From Chitinophaga pinensis (GTDB taxonomy: Bacteria > Bacteroidota > Bacteroidia > NS11-12g > UBA9320): DNA of 64,000 bases. This document shows positions 28,318-37,939 of the stretch, piece after piece (positions within the stretch are counted from its first letter, which is position 1; every line of letters begins with the position of its first letter). A program made the position numbers and the translations under genes. Where the stretch lies: assembly GCA_945907065.1 (NCBI GenBank), contig CAMDSC010000008.1, positions 30,973 to 94,972 of the forward strand, in the 5' to 3' direction. The notes under the pieces are model-generated. The model had not been told where the DNA came from, made no database searches, and saw only the letters and a program-made list of their open reading frames with translations.

Positions 28318-30189
28318 TTAAACAATCAACACAGGAATTTTAACCTTATGCCTTACTGAATCTAGGGTTGTCCCAAAAATTAAATCCATAAGGGCATGAT
28401 GGCCGTGGGCTCCCATTACCAAAAGGTCGCAATTTTCAATGTTCACTATTTCAGGTATACTCCGCTTTGGGTTACCAAATCCCAAACGGATTGAAATAAT
28501 ATAGCCTTGGGATTCCAGCTCTAGTTTGTATTTTTCCAAGCTTTTTTTATCCGATTCGGTTTCCAAATCATCAATTTCATTGCCCATCATTCGGGCTCCG
28601 GCAGTTTCTACAATATGAATTAAAATATAATCAGCCGTTTTGCCACCTTGCGCTATGGCGTTGCTTATTGCTACCGTATCACTGGTACTAAAGTCAACCG
28701 TTACGGCTATTCTGTTATACGATTTTGAAGCAATAATTTGCAAATCCTGAGGCAAGCCATCTGGCACATTCTTTTTTCGGTCTTTTGCTTTTTTAACTAA
28801 AGGAAACAAGGTGATGTAAATTAACAAGAATCCTGCACCAACAGCTATGGGCACTATTGTAAAGTAATAAATTGTTGGATCGGGTGAATCACTAATCCAG
28901 CCACCAATAGTATTGATTACCAATTTTGCATTGAGCGAAACAATGATTAAAGCTACCAGCCAAGCCAAAATTTTAACCCAAACTTTATTGGCAAACTCTC
29001 CCATTTTACTTTTATCGCTAGTAAGATGAATGAGAGGAATTACGGCAAATCCCAATTGCATACTTAAAATAACCTGACTGAGAATGAGCAATTGTCCGGT
29101 AGCTCCTTCTCCAAAATAAAATATAGTTAAAAAAGCAGGAAGAATAGCTACTAGCCGTGTTATTAAACGCCTAAGCCATGGCTGAATTCTAAGATTTAAA
29201 TAGCCTTCCATCACTATTTGGCCCGATAACGTTCCGGTAAGTGTAGAACTTTGTCCTGCAGCAATTAAGGCAACAGCAAAAAGAATAGGTGCAAATCGGT
29301 TTCCAAGCACATTGTTCAGTAACGAGTGAGCATCTTGAATTTCGGAAACCTCACTATGGCCGGTTGTATAAAAAGCAGATGCAGCCAAAATAAGAATGGC
29401 TCCGTTTACAAACAAAGCTAGGTTTAAGGCAATAGAAGTATCAATAAAATTGAATTTTATAGCTTCTTTTATTCCTTTGGAGGAGGTATCAATCTTTCGG
29501 GTTTGCACCAGCGATGAATGCAGGTACAAATTATGAGGCATAACTGTTGCTCCTATTATTCCAATTGCAATATATAAGGCTTCGTAATTAGGAATAGATG
29601 GAATAAACCCTTTGATTAAATCGCCTCCATTTGGTTTGGCAAAAATCATTTCAGCAATAAAAGCTAATCCAATCACAGTTATTAAAGCAATGATAAAGGC
29701 TTCCATTTTTCGGATACCATTTTTTTGCAGGAAGAGTATAATTAAGGTATCGGCTACGGTTATTGAAACCCCCACCAATAAAGGTAAGTCAAATAATAAT
29801 TGTAAACCAATTGCCATTCCTACAACTTCAGCCAAGTCGCAAGCTGCGATGGCAATTTCGGCCAATATCCAGTTGAAATAATTAATAACAGGATGATAAG
29901 TAGCCCGCGAGGCTTGAGCCAAATCCAATCCTCTTACCAATCCTAATCTTGCACTTAAACTTTGAAGAAGTAAAGCCATTAAATTACTCATTAATAAAAC
30001 CCAAAGTAAGCTGTAACCAAACTGGCTTCCACCGGCCAAATCAGTAGCCCAATTGCCTGGATCCATATATCCAACACTTATCAAGTATGCGGGGCCGGCA
30101 AATGCAAATAACTTTTTCCAAAAGGTTTTTTTGGTAGTTGTATCTACACTTGCATATACTTCTGATAAGGATTTGTTGGAGTTATTCAT
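28318..30189 (-). CDS. NRAMP-type Mn2+/Fe2+ transporter fused to a universal stress (USP) domain
   Basis: Proton-coupled divalent metal importer of the MntH/SLC11 family: about eleven membrane helices, with the metal-binding DPGNW motif in helix 1 (VGYMDPGNWATD) and MPHNLYLHSS in helix 6. Residues about 480-623 are a USP domain (YNRIAVTVDFSTSDTVAISNA ... LLVMGAHGHHALMDLIFG, cited in part) with the G-x2-G-like ATP-site region largely conserved. The fusion puts a probable nucleotide-binding sensor on the cytoplasmic end of the transporter. 623 residues versus about 410-450 for plain MntH. No MntR-type regulator is adjacent. Confidence 0.92.
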   Translation of the reverse strand: MNNSNKSLSEVYASVDTTTKKTFWKKLFAFAGPAYLISVGYMDPGNWATDLAGGSQFGYSLLWVLLMSNLMALLLQSLSARLGLVRGLDLAQASRATYHPVINYFNWILAEIAIAACDLAEVVGMAIGLQLLFDLPLLVGVSITVADTLIILFLQKNGIRKMEAFIIALITVIGLAFIAEMIFAKPNGGDLIKGFIPSIPNYEALYIAIGIIGATVMPHNLYLHSSLVQTRKIDTSSKGIKEAIKFNFIDTSIALNLALFVNGAILILAASAFYTTGHSEVSEIQDAHSLLNNVLGNRFAPILFAVALIAAGQSSTLTGTLSGQIVMEGYLNLRIQPWLRRLITRLVAILPAFLTIFYFGEGATGQLLILSQVILSMQLGFAVIPLIHLTSDKSKMGEFANKVWVKILAWLVALIIVSLNAKLVINTIGGWISDSPDPTIYYFTIVPIAVGAGFLLIYITLFPLVKKAKDRKKNVPDGLPQDLQIIASKSYNRIAVTVDFSTSDTVAISNAIAQGGKTADYILIHIVETAGARMMGNEIDDLETESDKKSLEKYKLELESQGYIISIRLGFGNPKRSIPEIVNIENCDLLVMGAHGHHALMDLIFGTTLDSVRHKVKIPVLIV

Positions 30190-30266
30190 TACTGCAATAT
30201 GGTTTTGGATAGCTTTTGCAAAGGTAAAAATGTTTTTCTTTGGTTATCCCCACGTTTTAAACCATG

Positions 30267-32639
30267 CTAACGAGAAATTATAAACTCACTTGAAATCCTA
30301 GTCAGATTGGTGGTTAAAATACTCACAAAATAGTTGCCAATAGGGAAATCTTCAGTATTAATAGTTTCTGATTTAGAATTTTTTCTAACCTTTTTGGAAA
30401 AAATATTTTGACCTAAGGAATTGTATATTTCAATGGTTTGCGGCTCCACTGAAATAGCCCATTCCAATTTAAGTGTTTTATCTGCAGGATTTGGAAATAT
30501 ATTTAAATCCTGTTTTTCATCTAGAAAAAAACTATTTATAATTTCTTTTCCCATTACCCCAAAAGTATATTCGCCCTTTTTAAGTTCATTAATTTTAATA
30601 CTTCCTCGTTTATCATTTTTGGCTCCAATGGTTCTTACCATATTGGTTTCTATTTGCCAGTAACTTTCAGAATTGGGCCGGTATAACAAAACAATACTAT
30701 CTTCTGATCGCCCTTCCAATAATTGATTATCCAACCATCCACTTGTAAAATTTGAAGATTTAAGTCCATCATAATTAATAGTGGCAGATGCTTTAAATGA
30801 TGCATCAATAATTCCATCTATTTTCCAATACCGCTCTTTTGAAATAATAATATTTGGAATATTTAAAAAATAGCCATCAGGATAAACCCAGTTGTGTTCT
30901 ATTCGTATTAAAGAAGTATCAGTATTTTGAGTAATATCTAATTTCATCATGCAATATGTTAAATCAAAAGTCCCTATTGAATCCGTTAGAATAATATCAT
31001 CCGTAATAGCATCTGAAAATTTTTGGTCATAATCAAAACAAATAAGCTCAGGTTTAAAACTAGTATTAAAAGTTAAAAGAGTTGGTGTGCCTAGATTAAA
31101 TTTGAATACATGCTTTTTAAAATTTTTATCAAATGCAGACACTTCATAAGGTATGTTTGAATAAACATGATGGCCGAATCGCTTTTTTTGTTTATAGTTT
31201 AAAGAGGTTTTCCAACTATCTGTTTCTTTAACTGAATTGGTATTAAAAATTGAGAAATGAGCAAAACCTGTATCACCAATTATTTGTTTTACATAATCAT
31301 TAGGAATACCAAAATGATTACTAAAATCCAATGTGTTAATGTTTTCCATTTTATAGGTTTCCATTAAACTTTTGCATTTTTCTTTAAATGCCTCATCCCC
31401 CATCACCCCTCGGATGCAATGCACCATATCGGCTCCTTTTTTATAAACATGCCGACCATAGGTATTCGTATGACTTACATTATTTACAGCCGTAGCTGCT
31501 CCATCAGCCAAATGTGCAAATTGAAGCACTCCTTTATGAATAGTGTTGATATAATCTTGATATGCTTTTTTACCGTAAACATATTCGGTAAACAAAGCTT
31601 CGGAATAACTAGCCCAGCCTTCATTGAGCCACATATCACCCGCTGTTTTGCAAGTAATATTATTTCCCCACCAATGATGACTTAATTCATGTGCCATCAA
31701 TGTTTCATTGGTCAATTTTCCATCAGCTGCATAACGCGGATATGCTATATTACATGCATGCTCCATAGCACCGGCATCAAATGGCACAAGGCTATAACCA
31801 ACCCTTTCAAAGCGATAAGGCCCATAAAAATTTTCAAATACGGTGAGTGCTTTTTTAAGACTAATAAATGATTTTTTAAGATTAGCAGTATCTTTTGTTT
31901 CAGCAGCTAAAATGATTGACGTATTTTTATTAATGCCAGTAAAATTATCATATAATAATTTATAGGGAGCCATTGCCACCGAGGCTAAATAAGTAGGAAT
32001 AGGATTGGTATGTTCCCAGTTCCAAGTGGTAGTAATGTCTGTATTTTGATTTGTATCTTTAAAGTTTCCACCACAAACTGCAGCATAACCTTTAGGTACT
32101 TTTACTGAATAACTATAAAGTGCTTTATCCGTAAAATTATCAATACATGGAAACCAAACCCGACCAAATGAATGTGGATTGGAAACAAACCCAACTCCCA
32201 TATTATAGGCATATTCGCCATTGAAATAAAATCCACCCCATTGAGCATCTTTTACCGGTGTGCCCTGATAGTAAACTTTAATAACAATTGGTTTTGTTAA
32301 ACCTTTTTGTATTTTAAGAAATGTATCATTATAGGTGTAATTAACTTTAAAAAAAGTAAGACTGTCATATGCTCTATAAAACACACTATCTACTTTTAGT
32401 TTTAACAACATAAAAGTAATGGATTTAGTCTTAATTCCGTTTAATGGTTTGCATTTTATTTCAGTAATTCCTGATAGTTTTTGGGTTTTAAATTTTGTAA
32501 GATCAATGGATATATTGTAATTTTCAACATCCGTGCTATCAATATTTTGAGCAAATACAACTGGCGTGTAGAAAGCAAAAGCAGATAGAACTATAATTTT
32601 ACAATTTAATTTTATACTTTCGAGAAATATTTTAAACAT
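30267..32639 (-). CDS. T9SS-exported M1-family aminopeptidase-like metalloprotease
   Basis: 790 residues, with a signal peptide ending near FYTPVVFAQ. The gluzincin zinc site is HELSHHWWG (about 317-325) with the third ligand Glu in DMWLNEGWASY 18 residues later. The substrate N-terminus motif reads GAMEH rather than the usual GAMEN. The final about 80 residues (LNIFPNPADKTLKLEW ... IGNYFVSIL) are a type-A T9SS sorting domain. Probably an extracellular peptidase in peptide nutrition. Its start is 4 bases from the divergent gene at 32644. Confidence 0.9.
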   Translation of the reverse strand: MFKIFLESIKLNCKIIVLSAFAFYTPVVFAQNIDSTDVENYNISIDLTKFKTQKLSGITEIKCKPLNGIKTKSITFMLLKLKVDSVFYRAYDSLTFFKVNYTYNDTFLKIQKGLTKPIVIKVYYQGTPVKDAQWGGFYFNGEYAYNMGVGFVSNPHSFGRVWFPCIDNFTDKALYSYSVKVPKGYAAVCGGNFKDTNQNTDITTTWNWEHTNPIPTYLASVAMAPYKLLYDNFTGINKNTSIILAAETKDTANLKKSFISLKKALTVFENFYGPYRFERVGYSLVPFDAGAMEHACNIAYPRYAADGKLTNETLMAHELSHHWWGNNITCKTAGDMWLNEGWASYSEALFTEYVYGKKAYQDYINTIHKGVLQFAHLADGAATAVNNVSHTNTYGRHVYKKGADMVHCIRGVMGDEAFKEKCKSLMETYKMENINTLDFSNHFGIPNDYVKQIIGDTGFAHFSIFNTNSVKETDSWKTSLNYKQKKRFGHHVYSNIPYEVSAFDKNFKKHVFKFNLGTPTLLTFNTSFKPELICFDYDQKFSDAITDDIILTDSIGTFDLTYCMMKLDITQNTDTSLIRIEHNWVYPDGYFLNIPNIIISKERYWKIDGIIDASFKASATINYDGLKSSNFTSGWLDNQLLEGRSEDSIVLLYRPNSESYWQIETNMVRTIGAKNDKRGSIKINELKKGEYTFGVMGKEIINSFFLDEKQDLNIFPNPADKTLKLEWAISVEPQTIEIYNSLGQNIFSKKVRKNSKSETINTEDFPIGNYFVSILTTNLTRISSEFIISR
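32615..32622 (+). promoter_or_regulatory. Putative -7 box for the 32644 gene, inside the divergent coding region
   Basis: TACTTTCG (TAnnTTCG-like) lies 22 bases before the ATG at 32644, within the first codons of the divergent M1 gene. With only 4 bases between the genes, both promoters have to overlap coding DNA. Confidence 0.35.
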
Positions 32640-32643
32640 AATT

Positions 32644-33750
32644 ATGAATCATTCTTTACGCAAAAGTATCTTATTAGCCTCAATAATTTTGACATCCTTT
32701 TCTTCATTTAGTCAAATATCCATAACCAGTTCCAATATGCCTTCGGCAGGTGATACCATAAGATACAGTATTGTTCAAACTGCTGCAGGTGTTGATTTTA
32801 AAGCCACGGGAGCAAATAAAGCTTGGGATTTTTTAAACCTAAAATTATCATCACAGGCTATCTATGATTATAAAAATTCAACATCAACACCCTACATTTT
32901 TAATTTTGGTCTTGGGGCCCTTGGATTAAAGGTGGCAGATTCATTGGGTTCAGGGCAAGCAAGTTTTAAAAATGTTTATACATTCTTTAAAAAATCAACA
33001 GCAAAATGGGAAGCAGTAGGAATTGGTTTTCAATTAGGCGCATTACCCCTGCCGCAAGCTGGAAAGCACACCAATACCGATGAAATTTATCAGTTTCCAT
33101 TAAATTATAAAGATAAAGACAGCGCCACTTTTGCATTAAAAGTGCCTTTGACACTTGCTATTGTTAATATTGGAAATTATTTTCAGGATGGAAATCGGGT
33201 AAATACTGTAGATGGCTGGGGTACTATTTCTACTCCTTTTAAATCTAATATTGCCTGCATCAGAATTAAATCGGTTATTACTGAATCGGATTCATTGGCT
33301 ATTGCTATCTCAGGTCAAACTCCAATAAATTTTGCATTTCCAAATAACAGAGTTGAATACAAATGGCTAAGTACAACTGAGAAAATACCAGTGTTGGAAG
33401 TAAGTGGAACTGAAATTGGAGGAACATTTACACCAACAACCATAAGATATAGAGATAATTATAAAACCACTGTAAAGACCTCCATAAGTTCAATTACCAC
33501 TCAAAACTTATTGGTTTATCCTAATCCTGCCAATAATGCTGTTACTCTCAATATTCCAAACTTAATAAAAACTTCGTTTAAACTTTTTATGTTTGATATG
33601 AACGGTAAACAAATTGAAAACTTGGAATATAAAACCAATGAAACAGAATCTGTCGTTTTAAATACCTCAAAATTTGTTTCAGGAAAATATACGATTTTAA
33701 TTAACAATGGTTCATCCTTTAATTTTACTTCTGTAAATATTATTAAATAA
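32644..33750 (+). CDS. Secreted protein with T9SS tail, unknown function
   Basis: 368 residues. Signal peptide (SIILTSFSSFSQ), then an all-beta-looking domain of about 260 residues starting ISITSSNMPSAGDTIRYS, a pattern found in many uncharacterised secreted Bacteroidota proteins. I see no catalytic motif. The end is a type-A T9SS sorting domain (LLVYPNPANNAVTLN ... GKYTILINNG). It is followed after 6 bases by the first gingipain-like gene, so the two are likely one transcript. Confidence 0.78.
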   Translation: MNHSLRKSILLASIILTSFSSFSQISITSSNMPSAGDTIRYSIVQTAAGVDFKATGANKAWDFLNLKLSSQAIYDYKNSTSTPYIFNFGLGALGLKVADSLGSGQASFKNVYTFFKKSTAKWEAVGIGFQLGALPLPQAGKHTNTDEIYQFPLNYKDKDSATFALKVPLTLAIVNIGNYFQDGNRVNTVDGWGTISTPFKSNIACIRIKSVITESDSLAIAISGQTPINFAFPNNRVEYKWLSTTEKIPVLEVSGTEIGGTFTPTTIRYRDNYKTTVKTSISSITTQNLLVYPNPANNAVTLNIPNLIKTSFKLFMFDMNGKQIENLEYKTNETESVVLNTSKFVSGKYTILINNGSSFNFTSVNIIK

Positions 33751-33756
33751 TTAAAT

Positions 33757-35745
33757 ATGAAACTAACATCTACTATTCTACTATTAATTTTATGTGCTTT
33801 TGGTTATGAACTCAGAGCGCAAGCTGCTTCCTCTAAAGATGCAAGTGTTCAGGCTTCGGTTGAAGTTAATAAAACTACCCCTTCTATAAAAATCAAATGG
33901 CCCTACATTTCTGGTATTACCAAGTATAGCATTTATAGAAAAACAAAGGATGAAACCTCTTGGGGTACAATAAAAGGAACTGTTAGTGGAACCGATACAT
34001 TTTGGATAGATACAGATGTAAAAGTTGGAAACGTTTATGAATATAATATTTTAAAAGTTGTAGGCACTCAAGATATTGGGGTTACATATATCTTAAGTGG
34101 AATTGAAATTCCTGTAGTTCATTCACGTGGAAATGCTTTGGTAGTAGTTGAAAAAAGTTTAGCAACATCAATAGCTACAGAATTGGATGGTTACTATAAA
34201 GATATTGCTGCCGATGGCTGGAAAGTATATTCCATTCAGGTTTTAAAAACCGATTCTATCCAAAAAGTAAGACGGGAAATTCAAAAGATAAATACTCAAT
34301 CTGGTGGAATTAAATCATTAATTATTATAGGGCATGTTCCGGTTCCATATTCTGGTGATTTTGGTCAAGGAAATTACAGTTCAGCCCCTGATGGTCATGT
34401 TCCTGATCATAATGGAGCATGGCCCACAGATTCCTATTATGCTATTGATTATGACTCATGGAATGATGCAGGAACAAATAACGGAGCTTCAAGGGCTGAA
34501 AATAAAAATTTGCCTAATGATAACAAATGGGATGAAACTCAATTACCTGGTGTTGTTAAATATTATAATGGCAGAATCGACCTTTCCAATATGTCAAAAT
34601 TTGTAAAAACAGAAGCCGAACTTACCAAACAATACATTAAAAAAGCCCACGACTTCCGATATAAAATTACTCAAACAGTTGAAAAAGGTGTAATTGATGA
34701 AAACTTTAGTGGCCCTTCCTATGGTTATTTTGCAAGTTCTGCATGGCGAAATTTTTCAGTTATGTTTGGTCCAAAGAATATAGTTGAAGCCGATTTTTTA
34801 ACAACTTGCAAAAATGAAAATCTCCTTTTTTCTTATGGAGTGGGTGCGGGCTCATATCAATCTTGCAATGGTATTGGCACTACCGATGATTTTGTAACTA
34901 ATAAAGGAGCTATTTTTAATATGCTTTTTGGAAGTTATTTTGGAGATTGGGATAATGCTGATAATATCCTTCGTGCCCCTTTGGCATCACCAGAAAATGG
35001 ATTGACAAATGCCTGGAGTGGTCGTCCTTACTCTCAAAATCATCAAATGGCGCTTGGCGAACCTATCGGTTATTGTGCAATGGTTACACAAAATAATATT
35101 GGAACATACGCTTATAATGTTTTTGCTAATATTGTTTCCATTGGATTAATGGGAGATCCTACTTTACGTTTGCACATGGTAGCACCTCCAACAAACGTTA
35201 ATGCTACAGCACTAACTGAAAAAAAATCAGTTAATATAAGTTGGACAGCATCTACAGAACCTGGAGTTTTAGGATATTATATTTACCGCTCAGGAAACCC
35301 ATTAAGTAATAATTATCCAATTAACTCTATTCCAATCACAGGAACATCATATATAGATAATGCCCCTTTTCAAGGTACAAATTACTATTTGGTAAAAACT
35401 GTGAAACTTACAACTTCTGCAAGTGGTTCATATTTAAATTTAAGTCATGGTAGTGAGGCCAATGTTACTAATATTATTGGTAATCCAGCGTCAATCAATA
35501 CTATTGCAAAGCAAACTTTAGAAGTATATCCAAATCCGTCAAAAGATGCTATTATATTAAAGTTTTCATCCTATACAAATAATAATAAAATAGAAATTTT
35601 CAACTCTCAAGGCGTATTGGTTAAATCAATTGAAACAACTATCAATAATAATCTCACATCTGAAACTATTTATATTTCAGACCTTTCTTCAGGTTTCTAT
35701 TATATTAAAGCCGGTGCAATTAGCGTAAAATTTATTAAAGAATAG
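33757..35745 (+). CDS. T9SS-exported C25/gingipain-fold-like protein without catalytic dyad
   Basis: 662 residues: signal peptide 1-22, a fibronectin-III-like domain (about 30-115), a large core (about 120-475), a second FN3 domain (about 480-575) and a type-A T9SS tail (LEVYPNPSKDAIIL ... GFYYIKAG). The core follows the layout of peptidase family C25: a helix pair, the strand SLIIIGHVPVPYSG, then GAWPTDSYYAID, YNGRIDLSNM and LTKQYIKKAHDFR. Where gingipains have the catalytic GHG and the SC/AC-NGDF Cys, this protein has SYGVGAGSYQSC and NMLFGSYFGDW. It is therefore probably not a cysteine protease, or uses other residues. The fold assignment is by eye. Confidence 0.6.
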   Translation: MKLTSTILLLILCAFGYELRAQAASSKDASVQASVEVNKTTPSIKIKWPYISGITKYSIYRKTKDETSWGTIKGTVSGTDTFWIDTDVKVGNVYEYNILKVVGTQDIGVTYILSGIEIPVVHSRGNALVVVEKSLATSIATELDGYYKDIAADGWKVYSIQVLKTDSIQKVRREIQKINTQSGGIKSLIIIGHVPVPYSGDFGQGNYSSAPDGHVPDHNGAWPTDSYYAIDYDSWNDAGTNNGASRAENKNLPNDNKWDETQLPGVVKYYNGRIDLSNMSKFVKTEAELTKQYIKKAHDFRYKITQTVEKGVIDENFSGPSYGYFASSAWRNFSVMFGPKNIVEADFLTTCKNENLLFSYGVGAGSYQSCNGIGTTDDFVTNKGAIFNMLFGSYFGDWDNADNILRAPLASPENGLTNAWSGRPYSQNHQMALGEPIGYCAMVTQNNIGTYAYNVFANIVSIGLMGDPTLRLHMVAPPTNVNATALTEKKSVNISWTASTEPGVLGYYIYRSGNPLSNNYPINSIPITGTSYIDNAPFQGTNYYLVKTVKLTTSASGSYLNLSHGSEANVTNIIGNPASINTIAKQTLEVYPNPSKDAIILKFSSYTNNNKIEIFNSQGVLVKSIETTINNNLTSETIYISDLSSGFYYIKAGAISVKFIKE

Positions 35746-36034
35746 AATATATTGAAAACCAATATCTAAAATACTTTTATCTCTTAATTTTTACCACTTA
35801 TAAATACTAATTTGTATTAGATTAAAAAGTGTATTGATTATCATGTCATTTTGCTAATAAGGCGGCCTACCTGTCAATTAAGCAGCTATACAACAATAAA
35901 TCTTGTGTTGTAAAATTTAACGATTTTAAAAAATAAGGAAATAAGCCATTTCGGAACAAATATTTTTTATGTGGATAAATTTATTATTAACATCTTTAAT
36001 GATTAATATTGAAGTCTACTAACTATAAGATATC

Positions 36035-37939
36035 ATGAAATTATTAGGCTTAATTATTGTATTCTTAACTCTAGAATTAGCCGCTCAAACATCCAAAGAT
36101 TTTGCTGTTCATGCTTGGGTAGTTGTAAACAAAACAACTCCTTCAATTACGATAAAATGGCCCCTATTAACGGATGTGGTCAATTACAAAATATACCGAA
36201 AAGCAAAAACAGAAACATCCTGGGGTACTACCACAAAAGCTGTGGCTGCAGGCACCGATACCATGTGGACTGATACATACGTAAAAGTAGGAATAGAATA
36301 TGAATATTACATCGAAAAAGTAAAAGCAGATTTATCCAATGGCTTCACCTACATACTGAGTGGTATTGAAATTCCCGCAATTCATAATAGAGGCAATGTG
36401 TTGGTAGTGGTTGAAAAATTAATAGCCGACTCTATAACCACCGAATTATACTCATATTATAGAGATTTGGCTGCCGATGGTTGGAATGTTTTTTCAATTA
36501 CTGTATCAAAAACCGATTCCATCCAAAAAGTAAAACGATCAATAAAAGCAATGAATAATCAAATTGGCGGTATTAAATCATTGGTAATAGTGGGCCACGT
36601 TCCGGTTCCTTATTCCGGTAATTTTGCTCCTGATGGTCATAGCGATCATTCTGGAGTTTGGCCTACTGATGCCTATTATACTATTGATTATGACCAGTGG
36701 GCTGATGCCATTACTAAGGTATCAGGAATTACCCGTACTGAAAACCAAAATTTACCAAATGATGGTAAATGGGACAATAGTATATTGCCAGGTATAGTAA
36801 AATATCAAACAGGGCGTATTGATTTATCCAATATGTCAAAATTCTCGAAAACTGAAACCCAACTTACCAAACAATACATTAAAAAAGCCCATGATTTTAG
36901 ATATAAAATTACCAAAACTGTTGAAAAAGGTATAGTAGACGATAATTTTTCATACACCCTCGGATCATTTGGAAGCACCGGATGGAGAGATTTTTCAGTC
37001 ATGTTTGGCCCAAAGAATGTTTCTGACCAAGATTACCTTACCACCTGTCGTAAAGAAAATGTACTTTTTGCTTATGGTGCCGGTGATGGGACGTATCAAA
37101 GTTGCAATGGTATTGGAACCACGGATTCATTCGTAAATAGCAATGGAGCAATTTTTAATATGCTTTTTGGAAGCTACTTTGGTGATTGGGATAATGCCAA
37201 TAATTTACTTCGTGCCCCATTGGCATCAAATAAAAACGGACTTACAGTTGCTTGGAGCGGACGACCATATTGGGCAAATCACGCCATGGCACTTGGAGAA
37301 CCTATAGGTTATTGTGCATTGAAAACACAAAATAATACAGGAACTTATAAAGATAATTTATATAAAAATACTGTTCCAATAGGTCTTATGGGGGATCCAA
37401 CTTTGCGTTTGCACATTATTGCTCCTCCTACCAATTTTAATGTTTCAGCTAAAAATAATAATACAGCTGTTAGTCTTTCTTGGACAGCATCTGCCGAATC
37501 AGGTATTTCAGGCTATTATATTTACCGTTCTAATAAACCTTATGGCAATTACTCTTTAATCAATTCAACACCCATTACCGATACTTCTTTTATAGATAAA
37601 GGGGCTAATGATACCAATTACTATTTTGTTAAAACCTTAAAATTAACTACTTCGGCAAGTGGGTCTTATTATAATTTAAGCCAAGGAACTTCTGCATTTA
37701 TTACCGGTATAACCTCAAGTGCCAATATTACTGTGGTTACTAAAAATGCAACTATTTATTTAGATACAACAGGTAATGCCAGTCTCACACCTTCACAAAT
37801 TGATAATGGTTCTTACAGCAGTTGTTGCAGTATCTCTAGTTATTGTTTAAATAAAACCACCTTTAATTACACCTCCGTAGGTAATAATTCAGTTAGTCTT
37901 AAAGTTACCGATGTCAATAAAAATTACGTTCAGCAGTAG
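36035..37939 (+). pseudogene. Second C25-like T9SS protein, 5' part of a frameshifted gene
   Basis: 634 residues in this frame; a close paralogue of the preceding gene over nearly its whole core (same PTDAYYTIDYD, GRIDLSNMSKF, LTKQYIKKAHDFRYKI, GSYFGDWDNANN blocks), with the same loss of the His/Cys dyad. After the second FN3 domain it enters HYR-like beta repeats (ITVVTKNATIYLD ...) and runs into a TAG at 37937. The same protein clearly continues in another frame from about 37930, so one base seems to be missing within 37919-37936, which contains an A5 run. The paralogue ends here in a sorting tail; in this gene the tail lies in the next fragment. Confidence 0.75.
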
